Assembly (NCBI GenBank): GCA_947473445.1
Contig: CANJEU010000015.1
Location: forward strand, 1 to 15,061
From: Fidelibacterota bacterium
GTDB lineage: Bacteria > Pseudomonadota > Alphaproteobacteria > Rhodospirillales > Rhodospirillaceae
Reading direction: 5' to 3'
Length of the DNA stretch: 15,061 bases
Of this stretch, positions 6,194-13,854 are shown piece by piece (within the stretch, counting starts at the first letter, position 1; each line of letters starts with the position of its first letter). The notes beneath the pieces were generated by a model. It saw only the letters and a program-made list of their open reading frames with translations. It was not told where the DNA came from and made no database searches. The position numbers and the translations under genes were made by a program.

Positions 6194-7408
6194 ATGCTTT
6201 ATTCTCTTTATGAACAACAACGTACGTGGACCGAACCGTTCCGCCGCATGGCGGGGGTGGCGCGGGACGCATTGATGCCCCTCACCGCCACGCCGGCGGG
6301 CGCGGGCTTGTCACATTTGACCGCCGGCCTCGACCTCCTATCGCGCACCGCCCTGACGCACGAACACCCCGGCTACAACATCGATCATGTGGTGATTGAC
6401 GGCCGCCCGGTACCGGTCACCGAAGAAGTGGCCGCGACCTCGCCGTTCTGCACGCTGCTGCGCTTTCGCAAGCCGAGCATCGCCGGTCAGCCCAAGGTGC
6501 TGGTCGTGGCGCCCTTATCGGGCCATTTCGCAACTCTGCTGCGTGACACGATACGCACGCTGCTGGCCGATCACGATGTCTTCCTGACCGACTGGCACAA
6601 TGCGCGCGACATTCCGTTGACGCACGGCGACTTCGGCTTTGACGACTGTGTCGAACACATCATCAATTTCCTTGAGACGATGGGCCGCGGCTCTCACGTC
6701 ATCGCTGTTTGTCAGCCGTGCGTGCAGGTTTTGGCCGCCGTCGCCGTGATGGCGGAAACAAAGAATCCCGCGGCGCCTGCCTCGATGACTTTGATGGCCG
6801 GCCCGATCGACACGCGTGTTCAGCCCACGAAGGTGAACGAACTCGCCCTCGGCCACCCCATCGAGTGGTTTGAAAAAAATCTCATCACAGAAGTACCGGC
6901 CGGCCTTAAAGGTGCGGGCCGCAAGGTGTACCCAGGCTTCATTCAACTTGGCGCGTTCGTCTCGATGAACGGCAGCCGGCATCTGAAACAACATCGCGAT
7001 CTCTATATGCACCTCGCCACCGGCGATGTGGACCAGGCCAACGAGATCAAGACTTTCTACGACGAATATTTTGCCGTCTTCGATCTGCCGGCGCGCTTCT
7101 ATCTTGAGACGGTGCGGAAGGTGTTCCAGGAGGCCGATCTCGCACGCGGCGCGCTGACGTATAAGAACCGGCGCGTTAACCCCGCAGCTATCAAGGCGAC
7201 CGCGCTGCTGACGGTGGAAGGCGAGCACGATGACATCTGTGCGGTCGGCCAGACTCTTGCGGCGCACGACCTTTGCGCCGGACTGAAGCCTTTCCTGAAG
7301 CGTCATCACCTTCAGGCGGGGGCCGGACACTACGGCGTCTTTAGCGGCCGCCGTTGGCGCACGCAGATCTATCCGATCGTGCGCAACCTGATGCTCTCGG
7401 CCAACTGA
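6194..7408 (+). CDS. phaZ: Intracellular polyhydroxybutyrate depolymerase
   Basis: It hydrolyses native PHB granules inside the cell to 3-hydroxybutyrate oligomers or monomers. The 404-residue protein (from the ATG at 6194) begins MLYSLYEQQRTWTEPFRRMA, the usual start of this family. The catalytic nucleophile is Cys173 in VIAVCQPCVQVLAA, the Cys-type lipase-box variant of Ralstonia PhaZ1. The triad is completed by Asp346 in VEGEHDDI and His379 in GAGHYGVFSGRRW. The Cys-Asp-His spacing (173 and 33) matches the Ralstonia enzyme closely (172 and 33). The frame is open upstream to a GTG at 6101, but those residues do not resemble the family and lie in the control region. The ribosome site at 6194 is weak (only GGG 5 nt ahead). 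There is no signal peptide, as expected for an intracellular enzyme. The divergent bdhA supplies the next catabolic step. Confidence 0.95.
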   Translation: MLYSLYEQQRTWTEPFRRMAGVARDALMPLTATPAGAGLSHLTAGLDLLSRTALTHEHPGYNIDHVVIDGRPVPVTEEVAATSPFCTLLRFRKPSIAGQPKVLVVAPLSGHFATLLRDTIRTLLADHDVFLTDWHNARDIPLTHGDFGFDDCVEHIINFLETMGRGSHVIAVCQPCVQVLAAVAVMAETKNPAAPASMTLMAGPIDTRVQPTKVNELALGHPIEWFEKNLITEVPAGLKGAGRKVYPGFIQLGAFVSMNGSRHLKQHRDLYMHLATGDVDQANEIKTFYDEYFAVFDLPARFYLETVRKVFQEADLARGALTYKNRRVNPAAIKATALLTVEGEHDDICAVGQTLAAHDLCAGLKPFLKRHHLQAGAGHYGVFSGRRWRTQIYPIVRNLMLSAN

Positions 7409-7561
7409 TCAATCTCCCGCGGGACGTGCATTTGCCGAGCCTGATGCCGCGCTTGTGAAGCCGGCCCCGGAATCGCTGCGATTTGGTCGCACATTACCCG
7501 CAAAGCCAGCGCTGTCTGTACTTATGTGACCCTGGACGCCGATTGCACGGAACAGGACTTG

Positions 7562-7582
7562 CACTTGCAACGTTTGCAAGTG
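7562..7582. promoter_or_regulatory. Perfect palindrome upstream of the RcnB-like gene, operator candidate
   Basis: Arms CACTTGCAA and TTGCAAGTG flank a 3-nt centre CGT. The centre lies about 71 bp before the GTG start at 7643. A further TTGCAC lies just upstream. The symmetric TTGCAA half-sites are typical of a dimeric repressor or activator site; the cognate regulator is not in the window. The rest of the 7409-7642 spacer shows no gene and no clear -35/-10 pair. Confidence 0.5.
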
Positions 7583-7642
7583 GACTCGTCTCGCTTCGGC
7601 CGGCATCGCCCCGGGTCACGCCGGCCACAAAGGAGAATTCCC

Positions 7643-8572
7643 GTGAAGAAGCTCATTCTGAGCGCCACAGCACTAACCTTCCTCGCCTCGTCGGTTGCGG
7701 CCGCCGTCCCGGTGTCCACATCGGCCCTTCCGGCCGCGAGCGCAACACTCACCCAATTGGTCCAATACGGCGATCGCGATCGCGGCCGTGACGAACGCAC
7801 CTTCGAACGCGGCGAACGTCTGCCGCGCGAATTGCGCGATAAGCGTTATATCTATCGCGACTGGCGCCAGAGCAATCTGCCGCGCGCGCCCAAGGGGCAT
7901 GTGTGGATGGAGATCGGCAATCAGTACGTGCTCGCATCCATGTCCAACGGTCAAATTCGCGACGTACGTTGGACCGAAGAATACGAACAACGTATGGCCC
8001 GCCGTGAAGACCGTCGCGACGACCGCGCCGAGCGGCGTGAAGATCGGCGTGAAGATCGCCGTGATCAGCGCCGTGAATACACACGCGCCGAACGTGAGCA
8101 ACAGTGGCAGGCCCGTTACGCCCGCCAGTATCAGCTATCGGACGATCAGTACTACCGCGAATGCAGCAAGCGTCCTGATCCGGCCGGCGCGCTAGTAGGT
8201 GCGGTCATCGGCGGGCTTCTCGGCAATGCGGCCGGTAACAATCGCAATAAAACCGGCACGACGATCATGGGAGTGGTGGCCGGCGGCGCGATCGGCGCCG
8301 CGCTGACCAGCAAGCTCGACTGCAACGATCGCAGCTACGCCTACAAGACCTACACGACCGGCTTCAACGCCGGGAAAGCCAATGCCTATTACGATTGGCA
8401 GAATCCGCAGTCGGGCACCCGCGGCCGTCTACACGTGCTCGACTACTACGAAGACGAAGATAACTTCCATTGCAGCGTCTACAGCCAGACCATCTGGGTG
8501 AACGGACGTCCGGAAGAAGCACGCGGCCGCGCGTGCCAGCAGCCCGATGGAGCCTGGGCCATCATTGACTAG
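7643..8572 (+). CDS. Exported RcnB-like protein with Arg-rich linker and glycine-zipper C-terminal domain
   Basis: A 309-residue envelope protein. Translation starts at GTG 7643, with AGGAG at 7631-7635. The upstream frame (to 7526) lacks a ribosome site and would bury the signal peptide. Residues 1 to about 21 (KKLILSATALTFLASSVAAA) are the signal peptide. Residues about 60-110 (LPRELRDKRYIYRDWRQ, PKGHVWMEIGNQYVLAS, GQIRDVRW) match the RcnB domain of periplasmic nickel/cobalt-homeostasis and related proteins. About 115-155 is an Arg/Asp/Glu linker with repeated RRED/RREDRR units. About 178-222 is a glycine zipper (PAGALVGAVIGGLLGNAAG, VVAGGAIGAAL) as in 17-kDa surface antigens. The C-terminal 85 residues hold three of the four mature Cys (227, 277, 298; the fourth is 174) and resemble surface-antigen tails. 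It is probably an outer-membrane-associated or periplasmic stress protein; metal binding is not shown, and His residues are few. Confidence 0.85.
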   Translation: MKKLILSATALTFLASSVAAAVPVSTSALPAASATLTQLVQYGDRDRGRDERTFERGERLPRELRDKRYIYRDWRQSNLPRAPKGHVWMEIGNQYVLASMSNGQIRDVRWTEEYEQRMARREDRRDDRAERREDRREDRRDQRREYTRAEREQQWQARYARQYQLSDDQYYRECSKRPDPAGALVGAVIGGLLGNAAGNNRNKTGTTIMGVVAGGAIGAALTSKLDCNDRSYAYKTYTTGFNAGKANAYYDWQNPQSGTRGRLHVLDYYEDEDNFHCSVYSQTIWVNGRPEEARGRACQQPDGAWAIID

Positions 8573-8673
8573 CGAACTCCCTGCCGGCGCGGCCGCATCT
8601 TTTTGATGCCGGCCGTCGCCGCCGGGTCGCGCGTGCCAGCGCCCGATGGAGACCGGCCATCCTTGACTAGCGA
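8529..8673. repeat. Direct repeat: 3' end of the RcnB-like gene duplicated 100 bp downstream
   Basis: The segment at 8529-8575, which encodes the last residues (ACQQPDGAWAIID) and the TAG stop, recurs at 8629-8673. The second copy has a few substitutions and lacks two bases, giving roughly 90 percent identity by eye. The shared ends are GCGCGTGCCAGC and TTGACTAGCGA. Copies start exactly 100 bp apart. The second copy is out of frame and has no open gene in front of it, so it is a relic of a partial duplication. Confidence 0.85.
8585..8621 (+). terminator. Hairpin after the RcnB-like gene, possible terminator
   Basis: CGGCG-CGGCCG-CATC pairs with GATG-(C)-CGGCCG-(T)-CGCCG around a TTTTT loop. 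The 15 paired bases are GC-rich, with two single-base bulges. It starts 13 bases after the TAG stop. The U-run is in the loop rather than after the stem, so it is not a standard intrinsic terminator; it may block or stabilise the 3' end. Confidence 0.4.
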
Positions 8674-8678
8674 TGGAA

Positions 8679-8705
8679 GCCCGGCAGGTCCATGACCTGC
8701 CGGGC
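8679..8705. terminator. Perfect 12-bp palindrome with 3-nt loop
   Basis: Arms GCCCGGCAGGTC and GACCTGCCGGGC flank CAT. The stem is perfect and GC-rich on either strand. No T-run follows, so Rho-independent termination is uncertain. A structural element, a protein site or a dispersed palindromic repeat are alternatives. Confidence 0.45.
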
Positions 8706-8934
8706 GCCATGACCGGCCCACCCACCAGCCCAACACCGGCCGCAAGCTACAACAGCCGCGCCGCGTGATTGTGCGCTGCAGCAAAGCGGGCGAAAGTTGC
8801 AGCCCGCCCCGAACATTCCCTGCTTTCCAACAAAAACACTGGGCGAGAGCGCAAAGATACGCGCACTCGCTTGCTATTTATGGTGTCTTTTGTTTCAGTC
8901 CCAGAATTGAATTTTAACTGGGGGGTTTGTTTCC

Positions 8935-10980
8935 ATGGGCAAATTGGCACAGCAAGTGCTTTGGGTAGGGGTCGCCTTATTGGGCGCCGCCTGCATGGGG
9001 GTCTTAGCCCTCCACGAAGGTGAGTCGATCAACGCGGCATGGTTGGTCGTCGCCGCCACCTGCACTTACGCAATCGGCTATCGCTTTTACAGCGCTTACG
9101 TGGCGAATACGGTTCTGGGTGTCGATGGCCGCCGTCCAACGCCCGCCGTGCTCAAGAACGACGGTCTCGATTACGTCCCAACAAATAAGTACGTGCTGTT
9201 TGGACACCACTTCGCGGCCATCGCGGGCGCGGGGCCCCTTGTCGGTCCTACGCTTGCCGCGCAGATGGGTTATCTGCCGGGCACGTTGTGGATTCTCGTC
9301 GGCGCGGTTTTCGCAGGCTGCGTGCAGGACTATGTGATCCTGTTCTTCTCGACGCGCCGGAACGGCAACACCCTTGGTCAGATGATCCGCGACAACCTCG
9401 GCAAGGACGCCGGGATTGTCGCCATCATCGGCATCCTTTCCATCATGATCATTCTGCTCGCGGTGCTGAGCCTCGTGATCGTCAAAGCCCTCGCGGAAAG
9501 CCCGTGGGGTGTCTTCACGGTGGCGATGAGCATCCCGATCGCGATCTTAATGGGTCTTTACATGCGCTACGTAAGGCCTGGCAAAGTACTTGAGGTTTCC
9601 GTCGGCGGATTCGCGCTGCTCATGGCGGCGCTCTATTTCGGCGATACGGTTGCTAAGGATCCGTACTGGAAGGAAGTGTTCACGCTGTCGGGCACGTCCA
9701 TCACTTGGTGGCTCATCATCTATGCATTCGTCTCGTCGGTTCTGCCGGTGTGGCTGATGCTTGCGCCGCGTGATTATCTGTCCACCTTCCTCAAGATCGG
9801 CACCATCGCACTGCTTGCTGTCGGCATCCTCGTTGTGACGCCGGATCTGCATATGCCGGCGATGACGCAGTTCATCGATGGCACGGGCCCTGTGTTCGCC
9901 GGTCCGCTCTTCCCGTTCCTGTTCATCACCATCGCCTGCGGCGCCATCTCGGGCTTCCACGCGCTGGTGTCCTCGGGCACGACGCCGAAGATGATCGAGA
10001 ATGAGACGTTGGCCCGTCCGGTGGGTTACGGCTCGATGATCTGCGAAAGCTTCGTGGCCATCATGGCGCTCATCGCGGCCTGCGCGCTTGATCCGGGCGT
10101 GTACTTCGCCATGAACAGCCCGGCAGCGCTCATCGGCACGACGCCGGAAAGCGCCGCTGCGGTGATTTCGCAGTGGGGCTTCGTGGTCACACCCGAAAAT
10201 CTGTCGCAGATGGCCAAGGATGTGGGTGAAGGTTCGATCCTGTCACGCACCGGCGGCGCGCCGACCCTCGCGGTCGGCATGGCGCACATCCTGTCCCAGT
10301 TTATGGGCGGCGCGGCGACCATGGCGTTCTGGTACCACTTCGCCATCCTGTTCGAAGCGATGTTCATCCTGACGACGTTGTCGGCCGGAACGCGTGTTGC
10401 CCGCTTTATGATCCAGGATCTTCTGGGCATGGCGAGCAAGACGCTGGGCGACACGTCGTCGACGCTGGGTAACCTGGTCGCGACCGGCATTGCTTGCGCG
10501 GCGTGGGGATACTTCACCTATCAGGGCGTGATCGATCCGTTCGGCGGCATCAACTCGCTGTGGGCGCTGTTCGGCGTCGCCAACCAGATGCTGGCGGCGA
10601 TTGCCCTCGTGCTCGCAACGGTGCTGGTTGTCCAACTCGGACAGATCAAGCGGATGTGGGTGACGGGCGTGCCGCTGGCGTGGCTGCTGATCTGCACCAT
10701 GGCGGCTGGCTGGGACAAACTGTTCCACGAAGACCCGCGCATCGGCTTCCTGTCGCACGCCAAGATGATCGAGGAAGGCCTCGCGGCCGGCACGGTCATG
10801 GCCCCGGCGCGCTCGATCGCGGAGATGGAGCGCATCGTGTTCAACGACTACCTGAACGCAGGCATCTGTGCCTTCTTCATGATGATCGTTGTGGCGCTGG
10901 TGTTCTTCGGCATCCGCGCCATCCGCGGCGGCCAGGGTATCCCCGTCCACACCGAAACCCGCGCTCAGCCGGCGGAGTAA
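8935..10980 (+). CDS. cstA: Carbon starvation protein A, pyruvate/H+ symporter family
   Basis: A polytopic inner-membrane transporter of the CstA/BtsT family, characterised in E. coli as pyruvate:proton symporters and linked to peptide use in starvation. The 681 residues are close to the E. coli length (about 700) and include many hydrophobic helices. The family signature is intact: VPTNKYVLFGHHFAAIAGAG and LVGPTLAAQMGYLPG near residues 80-115, then GCVQDYVILFFSTRRNG. A central ISGFHALVSSGTTPKMI segment is present, as is a later LWALFGVANQMLAAIALVLAT segment. The start ATG has GGGGGG 9 nt upstream. It ends with TAA one base before the ATG of the small ybdD-type gene, with GGAG of that gene inside its last codons, so the pair is translationally linked. 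A stem-loop after ybdD probably closes the operon. No starvation-regulator site is recognisable upstream. Confidence 0.97.
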   Translation: MGKLAQQVLWVGVALLGAACMGVLALHEGESINAAWLVVAATCTYAIGYRFYSAYVANTVLGVDGRRPTPAVLKNDGLDYVPTNKYVLFGHHFAAIAGAGPLVGPTLAAQMGYLPGTLWILVGAVFAGCVQDYVILFFSTRRNGNTLGQMIRDNLGKDAGIVAIIGILSIMIILLAVLSLVIVKALAESPWGVFTVAMSIPIAILMGLYMRYVRPGKVLEVSVGGFALLMAALYFGDTVAKDPYWKEVFTLSGTSITWWLIIYAFVSSVLPVWLMLAPRDYLSTFLKIGTIALLAVGILVVTPDLHMPAMTQFIDGTGPVFAGPLFPFLFITIACGAISGFHALVSSGTTPKMIENETLARPVGYGSMICESFVAIMALIAACALDPGVYFAMNSPAALIGTTPESAAAVISQWGFVVTPENLSQMAKDVGEGSILSRTGGAPTLAVGMAHILSQFMGGAATMAFWYHFAILFEAMFILTTLSAGTRVARFMIQDLLGMASKTLGDTSSTLGNLVATGIACAAWGYFTYQGVIDPFGGINSLWALFGVANQMLAAIALVLATVLVVQLGQIKRMWVTGVPLAWLLICTMAAGWDKLFHEDPRIGFLSHAKMIEEGLAAGTVMAPARSIAEMERIVFNDYLNAGICAFFMMIVVALVFFGIRAIRGGQGIPVHTETRAQPAE

Positions 10981-10981
10981 C

Positions 10982-11239
10982 ATGACCAAAAGCCGCAACC
11001 TGCTTGCCGATCACTTCCCGGAGGAGACGCCTGTTCAAAGCTTCTTCTCCGTGGTGATCGCACGGTTGCGGCAGACGGCCCGTCTGATGTGCGGGGTGCC
11101 AGATTACGAGACCTTTATCCGGCACCGCAAAACCACCCATCCGGACGAGCCGGTCCCGAGCTACGCCGAGTTTTTCAATATGTGCCAGATCCGCCGGTTC
11201 GGCGGGGGGCCGGGCGGAATGCAGGCCCGGTGTTGTTAG
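10982..11239 (+). CDS. ybdD: YbdD/YjiX family small protein
   Basis: This 85-residue protein belongs to the family that follows cstA or btsT in many proteobacteria and is thought to be an accessory of the transporter; its biochemical role is not established. The family core is clear: LMCGVPDYETFIRHRKTTHPDEP (about 40-60), then a PSYAEFFNMCQIRRFGGG segment and the terminal Cys pair RCC. The N-terminus is a little longer than in E. coli homologues. The start at 10982 is one base after the cstA stop, preceded by GGAG at 10974-10977. The frame is open further upstream inside cstA, but that part is an out-of-frame reading of cstA. No membrane segment or signal peptide is seen, so it should act on the cytoplasmic side. 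Confidence 0.93.
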   Translation: MTKSRNLLADHFPEETPVQSFFSVVIARLRQTARLMCGVPDYETFIRHRKTTHPDEPVPSYAEFFNMCQIRRFGGGPGGMQARCC

Positions 11240-11262
11240 GGCTTAACGACTGAATTTCGCTT

Positions 11263-11294
11263 TCGGGCGGTGCGGGGAAACCTTCACCGCCCGA
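11263..11294 (+). terminator. Stem-loop after the cstA-ybdD operon
   Basis: TCGGGCGGTG and CACCGCCCGA form a perfect 10-bp stem around a 12-nt loop, beginning 23 bases after the ybdD stop. Only a short, interrupted T-stretch (TCCGTTTCT) follows, so termination may be incomplete. It is the only strong hairpin between ybdD and ygiQ. Confidence 0.6.
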
Positions 11295-11414
11295 TCCGTT
11301 TCTGGCGCAAATTCAGCCTCTTACACCCTAAAATTTTACCGGATGGCGGTTACGTCTGGTTTATAAGACGCCCCCCGGATTGACCTGGGGCTACGTTTGC
11401 CCACATAGACGGCC

Positions 11415-13484
11415 ATGAACATTGCGTTAGCCCCCTCGCCGGCAAGCCCAAAGCCGCTTTTTGCCTACAAGAAGTACTGGGCGCAGCGGTTCGGCACAGC
11501 CCCTTTCCTGCCCATGAGCCGGGCGGAGATGGACGTGCTTGGGTGGGACGAGTGCGACATCATCATCGTCACGGGGGATGCGTACGTCGATCATCCCAGC
11601 TTCGGCATGGCGATCATCGGGCGCGTACTGGAAGCCCAAGGCTTCCGTGTCGGAATCATCTCGCAGCCCAATTGGCAAGATCCGGACTCGTTCAAGGCCC
11701 TTGGCGCACCCAAACTTTTCTGGGGCGTCACCGGCGGCAATATGGACTCGATGGTGAACCGCTACACCTCGGACCGCCGCCTGCGCCACAACGACAGCTA
11801 CACCGCGGGCGGTGAAGGCGGAAAACGCCCGGACCGTTCGGTTATCGTTTACGCCCAGCGCTGCCGCGAAGCCTTCAAGGATGTGCCCATCGTGCTCGGC
11901 GGCATCGAGAGTTCGCTGCGCCGCATCGCGCACTACGATTATTGGTCGGACAAAGTGCGCCGTTCGGTCCTGGTGGATTCAAAGGCCGACATTCTGCTCT
12001 ACGGCAACGCCGAACGCGCGGTGGTGGAAGTCGCCCACCGTTTTGCAAAAGGCCAGAAAGCCGCCGAGATGGACGACGTGCGGGGCGTCGCGCTGCTGAA
12101 GCCCGCCGTTCCCGAGGGCTGGACCGAAGCGCGCGCCGATGACATCGAAGCGACCGACGAAGGCGCCAAACAAGCCAACAAGGAAAGCGGCGAAAAAATC
12201 GTCGTGCGCCTGCCGGCCTTTGAACAGGTCGAGAAGGACCCCGAAACCTATGCGCGCGCAAGCCGCGTGCTTCACCGCGAGAGCAATCCGGGCAACGCGC
12301 GTCCCCTGGTGCAAAAGCACGGCGACCGCGAACTCTGGGTGACACCGCCGCCGATCCCCATCACCACGGCCGAGATGGATGCCGTGTACGAGCTTCCCTA
12401 TGCGCGCGGACCGCATCCTTCTTACGGCGATGCGAAGATCCCGGCGTGGGAGATGATCCGATTCTCGGTGACGATCATGCGCGGTTGCTTTGGCGGCTGC
12501 TCGTTCTGTTCGATCACCGAACACGAAGGGCGCATCATCCAAAGCCGCTCGGAAGGATCCATTCTTCAAGAGATCGAAAAGATCCGCGACAAGACCGAAG
12601 GCTTCACCGGCATCATTTCAGATATCGGCGGCCCGACGGCGAATATGTACCGCATGGCATGCAAGGACAAAGAGATCGAGTCCAAGTGCCGCCGGCCGTC
12701 CTGCGTGTTCCCGGGCATCTGCCCGAACCTCAACACCAGCCACGACAAGTTGATCCAGCTGTATCGCAAAGCGCGCGAACTGCCGGGCATCAAGAAGGTG
12801 ATGGTCGCCTCCGGCGTACGCTACGACCTTGCCGTGAAGAGCCCCGAATACGTGAAGGAACTCGTGACCCATCACGTCGGCGGGTATCTGAAGATCGCGC
12901 CCGAACATACGGAAGCCGGGCCGCTATCGAAGATGATGAAGCCCGGCATCGGCGCTTACGACAAATTCAAACAGATGTTCGATCAGGCGGCGAAGGCCGC
13001 GGGGAAGGAATACTTCCTGATCCCCTATTTCATCGCAGCTCACCCCGGCACGACGGACGAGGACATGATGAACCTCGCCCTGTGGCTCAAGAAGAACAAG
13101 TATCGCGCCGACCAGGTACAGACGTTCCTGCCCTCACCCATGGCGATTTCGACGGCGATGTATCACTCGGGCAAAAACCCGTTGAAGCCGGTGCGCAAAG
13201 GCGCGTCGGAGCATGTCGATACCATCAAGGGCCTCAAGCAGCGCCGCCTGCACAAAGCGTTCCTGCGCTATCACGATGCGGAAAACTGGCCGCTGCTGCG
13301 CGATGCTCTGAAGAACATGGGCCGTGCCGATCTCATCGGACCGGGTAAACACCAGCTCATCCCGTCGTGGCAGCCCGCCGGCACCGGGGGAACGGGCGGC
13401 GAGGGAAAACGCACGGGCCGCAAACACCGTGTTCAGACGTTCCTCACCAAGGGCATCAAAGAGCCCCGCCGCCCAAGCAAGTAG
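11415..13484 (+). CDS. ygiQ: YgiQ-family radical SAM protein
   Basis: A cytoplasmic radical SAM enzyme of the YgiQ family; its reaction is not known. The 689 residues begin KPLFAYKKYWAQRFGTAPFLPMSRAEMD, the family's N-terminal region. TGDAYVDHPSFGMAIIGRVLE follows at 53-73, within a B12-binding-like fold. The radical SAM cluster motif is Cys358-x3-Cys362-x2-Cys365 in MRGCFGGCSFCSITEHEGR. A second Cys-rich segment (CKDKEIESKCRRPSCVFPGICPN, about 415-440) is typical of this family. Conserved SGVRYDLA and PYFIAAHPGTTDEDM blocks follow. A basic, Gly-rich tail ends the protein; length is slightly under the E. coli homologue. A charged stretch at about 235-262 looks like a lineage-specific loop. 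The ATG at 11415 has no strong ribosome site; the Met at residue 34 would cut into conserved sequence. It is separated from cstA-ybdD by a terminator-like hairpin and is likely its own transcription unit. Confidence 0.95.
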   Translation: MNIALAPSPASPKPLFAYKKYWAQRFGTAPFLPMSRAEMDVLGWDECDIIIVTGDAYVDHPSFGMAIIGRVLEAQGFRVGIISQPNWQDPDSFKALGAPKLFWGVTGGNMDSMVNRYTSDRRLRHNDSYTAGGEGGKRPDRSVIVYAQRCREAFKDVPIVLGGIESSLRRIAHYDYWSDKVRRSVLVDSKADILLYGNAERAVVEVAHRFAKGQKAAEMDDVRGVALLKPAVPEGWTEARADDIEATDEGAKQANKESGEKIVVRLPAFEQVEKDPETYARASRVLHRESNPGNARPLVQKHGDRELWVTPPPIPITTAEMDAVYELPYARGPHPSYGDAKIPAWEMIRFSVTIMRGCFGGCSFCSITEHEGRIIQSRSEGSILQEIEKIRDKTEGFTGIISDIGGPTANMYRMACKDKEIESKCRRPSCVFPGICPNLNTSHDKLIQLYRKARELPGIKKVMVASGVRYDLAVKSPEYVKELVTHHVGGYLKIAPEHTEAGPLSKMMKPGIGAYDKFKQMFDQAAKAAGKEYFLIPYFIAAHPGTTDEDMMNLALWLKKNKYRADQVQTFLPSPMAISTAMYHSGKNPLKPVRKGASEHVDTIKGLKQRRLHKAFLRYHDAENWPLLRDALKNMGRADLIGPGKHQLIPSWQPAGTGGTGGEGKRTGRKHRVQTFLTKGIKEPRRPSK

Positions 13485-13668
13485 GGCGCCACGCGCAAAC
13501 TTTTTCGTCAGATTCCCGCATGAGTTTACGCGCCCGTTATAAATAACTTGTACGCGGTTGTTACGAGACGCCCGCTGTGCAGACTGCGCCAGTTGCTGCC
13601 CCAAAGTGACCCGCGCCAACGGGGGGAAGTCGTTGGACGAATGACGATCGGGGCTGTCGTATTTGGGG

Positions 13669-13692
13669 GCCCCGGCTCCGTCGAGCCGGGGC
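13669..13692. repeat. Palindromic element with a GGGGCTAC end
   Basis: GCCCCGGCTC and GAGCCGGGGC form a perfect 10-bp stem around CGTC. The flank GGGGCTACAAATG resembles GGGGCTACGTTTG at about 11386-11398, just upstream of ygiQ, where the partner arm is degraded. This suggests a family of small intergenic palindromes. Copy number elsewhere in the genome is unknown. Confidence 0.45.
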
Positions 13693-13728
13693 TACAAATG
13701 CAGCACCGTCTCACCCTCAAAAGATAAA

Positions 13729-13757
13729 CCCCTCTCTCGGGGGGAACGAGAGAGGGG
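13729..13757 (-). terminator. Intrinsic-type terminator, minus strand
   Basis: CCCCTCTCTCG and CGAGAGAGGGG pair perfectly over 11 bp around a 7-nt loop. Read on the minus strand, the stem is followed by TTTATCTTTT, the form expected of a Rho-independent terminator. It would stop transcripts of the oxidoreductase gene, whose stop codon lies about 225 bases upstream in that direction. Distance makes a dispersed-repeat origin also possible. Confidence 0.5.
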
Positions 13758-13818
13758 CGTGTATCCCCGTCCGACGGCTGCAGGGGGGCTGGGGCTTTGT
13801 CGGACGTCGGAAATAGAA

Positions 13819-13854
13819 CGCAGGCCCTACGGAAGTGTTCCGAAGGATCCTGCG
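13819..13854 (+). terminator. Nested hairpin followed by a T-run
   Basis: An outer stem CGCAGG/CCTGCG encloses an inner CGGAA-GTG-TTCCG. A T-rich stretch TTCTTTTTT starts about 10 bases after the stem, on the plus strand. It lies 335 bases past ygiQ. Weak as a terminator because of the gap between the stem and the T-run. Confidence 0.3.

Larger units (their letters stand above)
8573..8934. other. Intergenic region between the RcnB-like gene and cstA
   Basis: No gene is supported in these 362 bases. They contain a long hairpin (8585-8621), the relic copy of the preceding gene's 3' end, and a perfect palindrome (8679-8705). An AT-richer stretch (about 8870-8920) leads to GGGGGG at 8920-8925, the ribosome binding site of cstA. 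The cstA promoter should be in the last 120 bases, but I see no convincing -35/-10 pair. Confidence 0.6.

Noticed and set aside
6515..7330. Minus-strand frame of 271 codons opposite phaZ
   Set aside because: It is antisense to the conserved catalytic region of phaZ and has no ribosome site.
12446..13348. Second long plus-strand frame (300 codons) inside ygiQ
   Set aside because: It is an alternative frame of the conserved radical SAM domain, with an Arg/His/Pro-rich shadow composition and no family resemblance.
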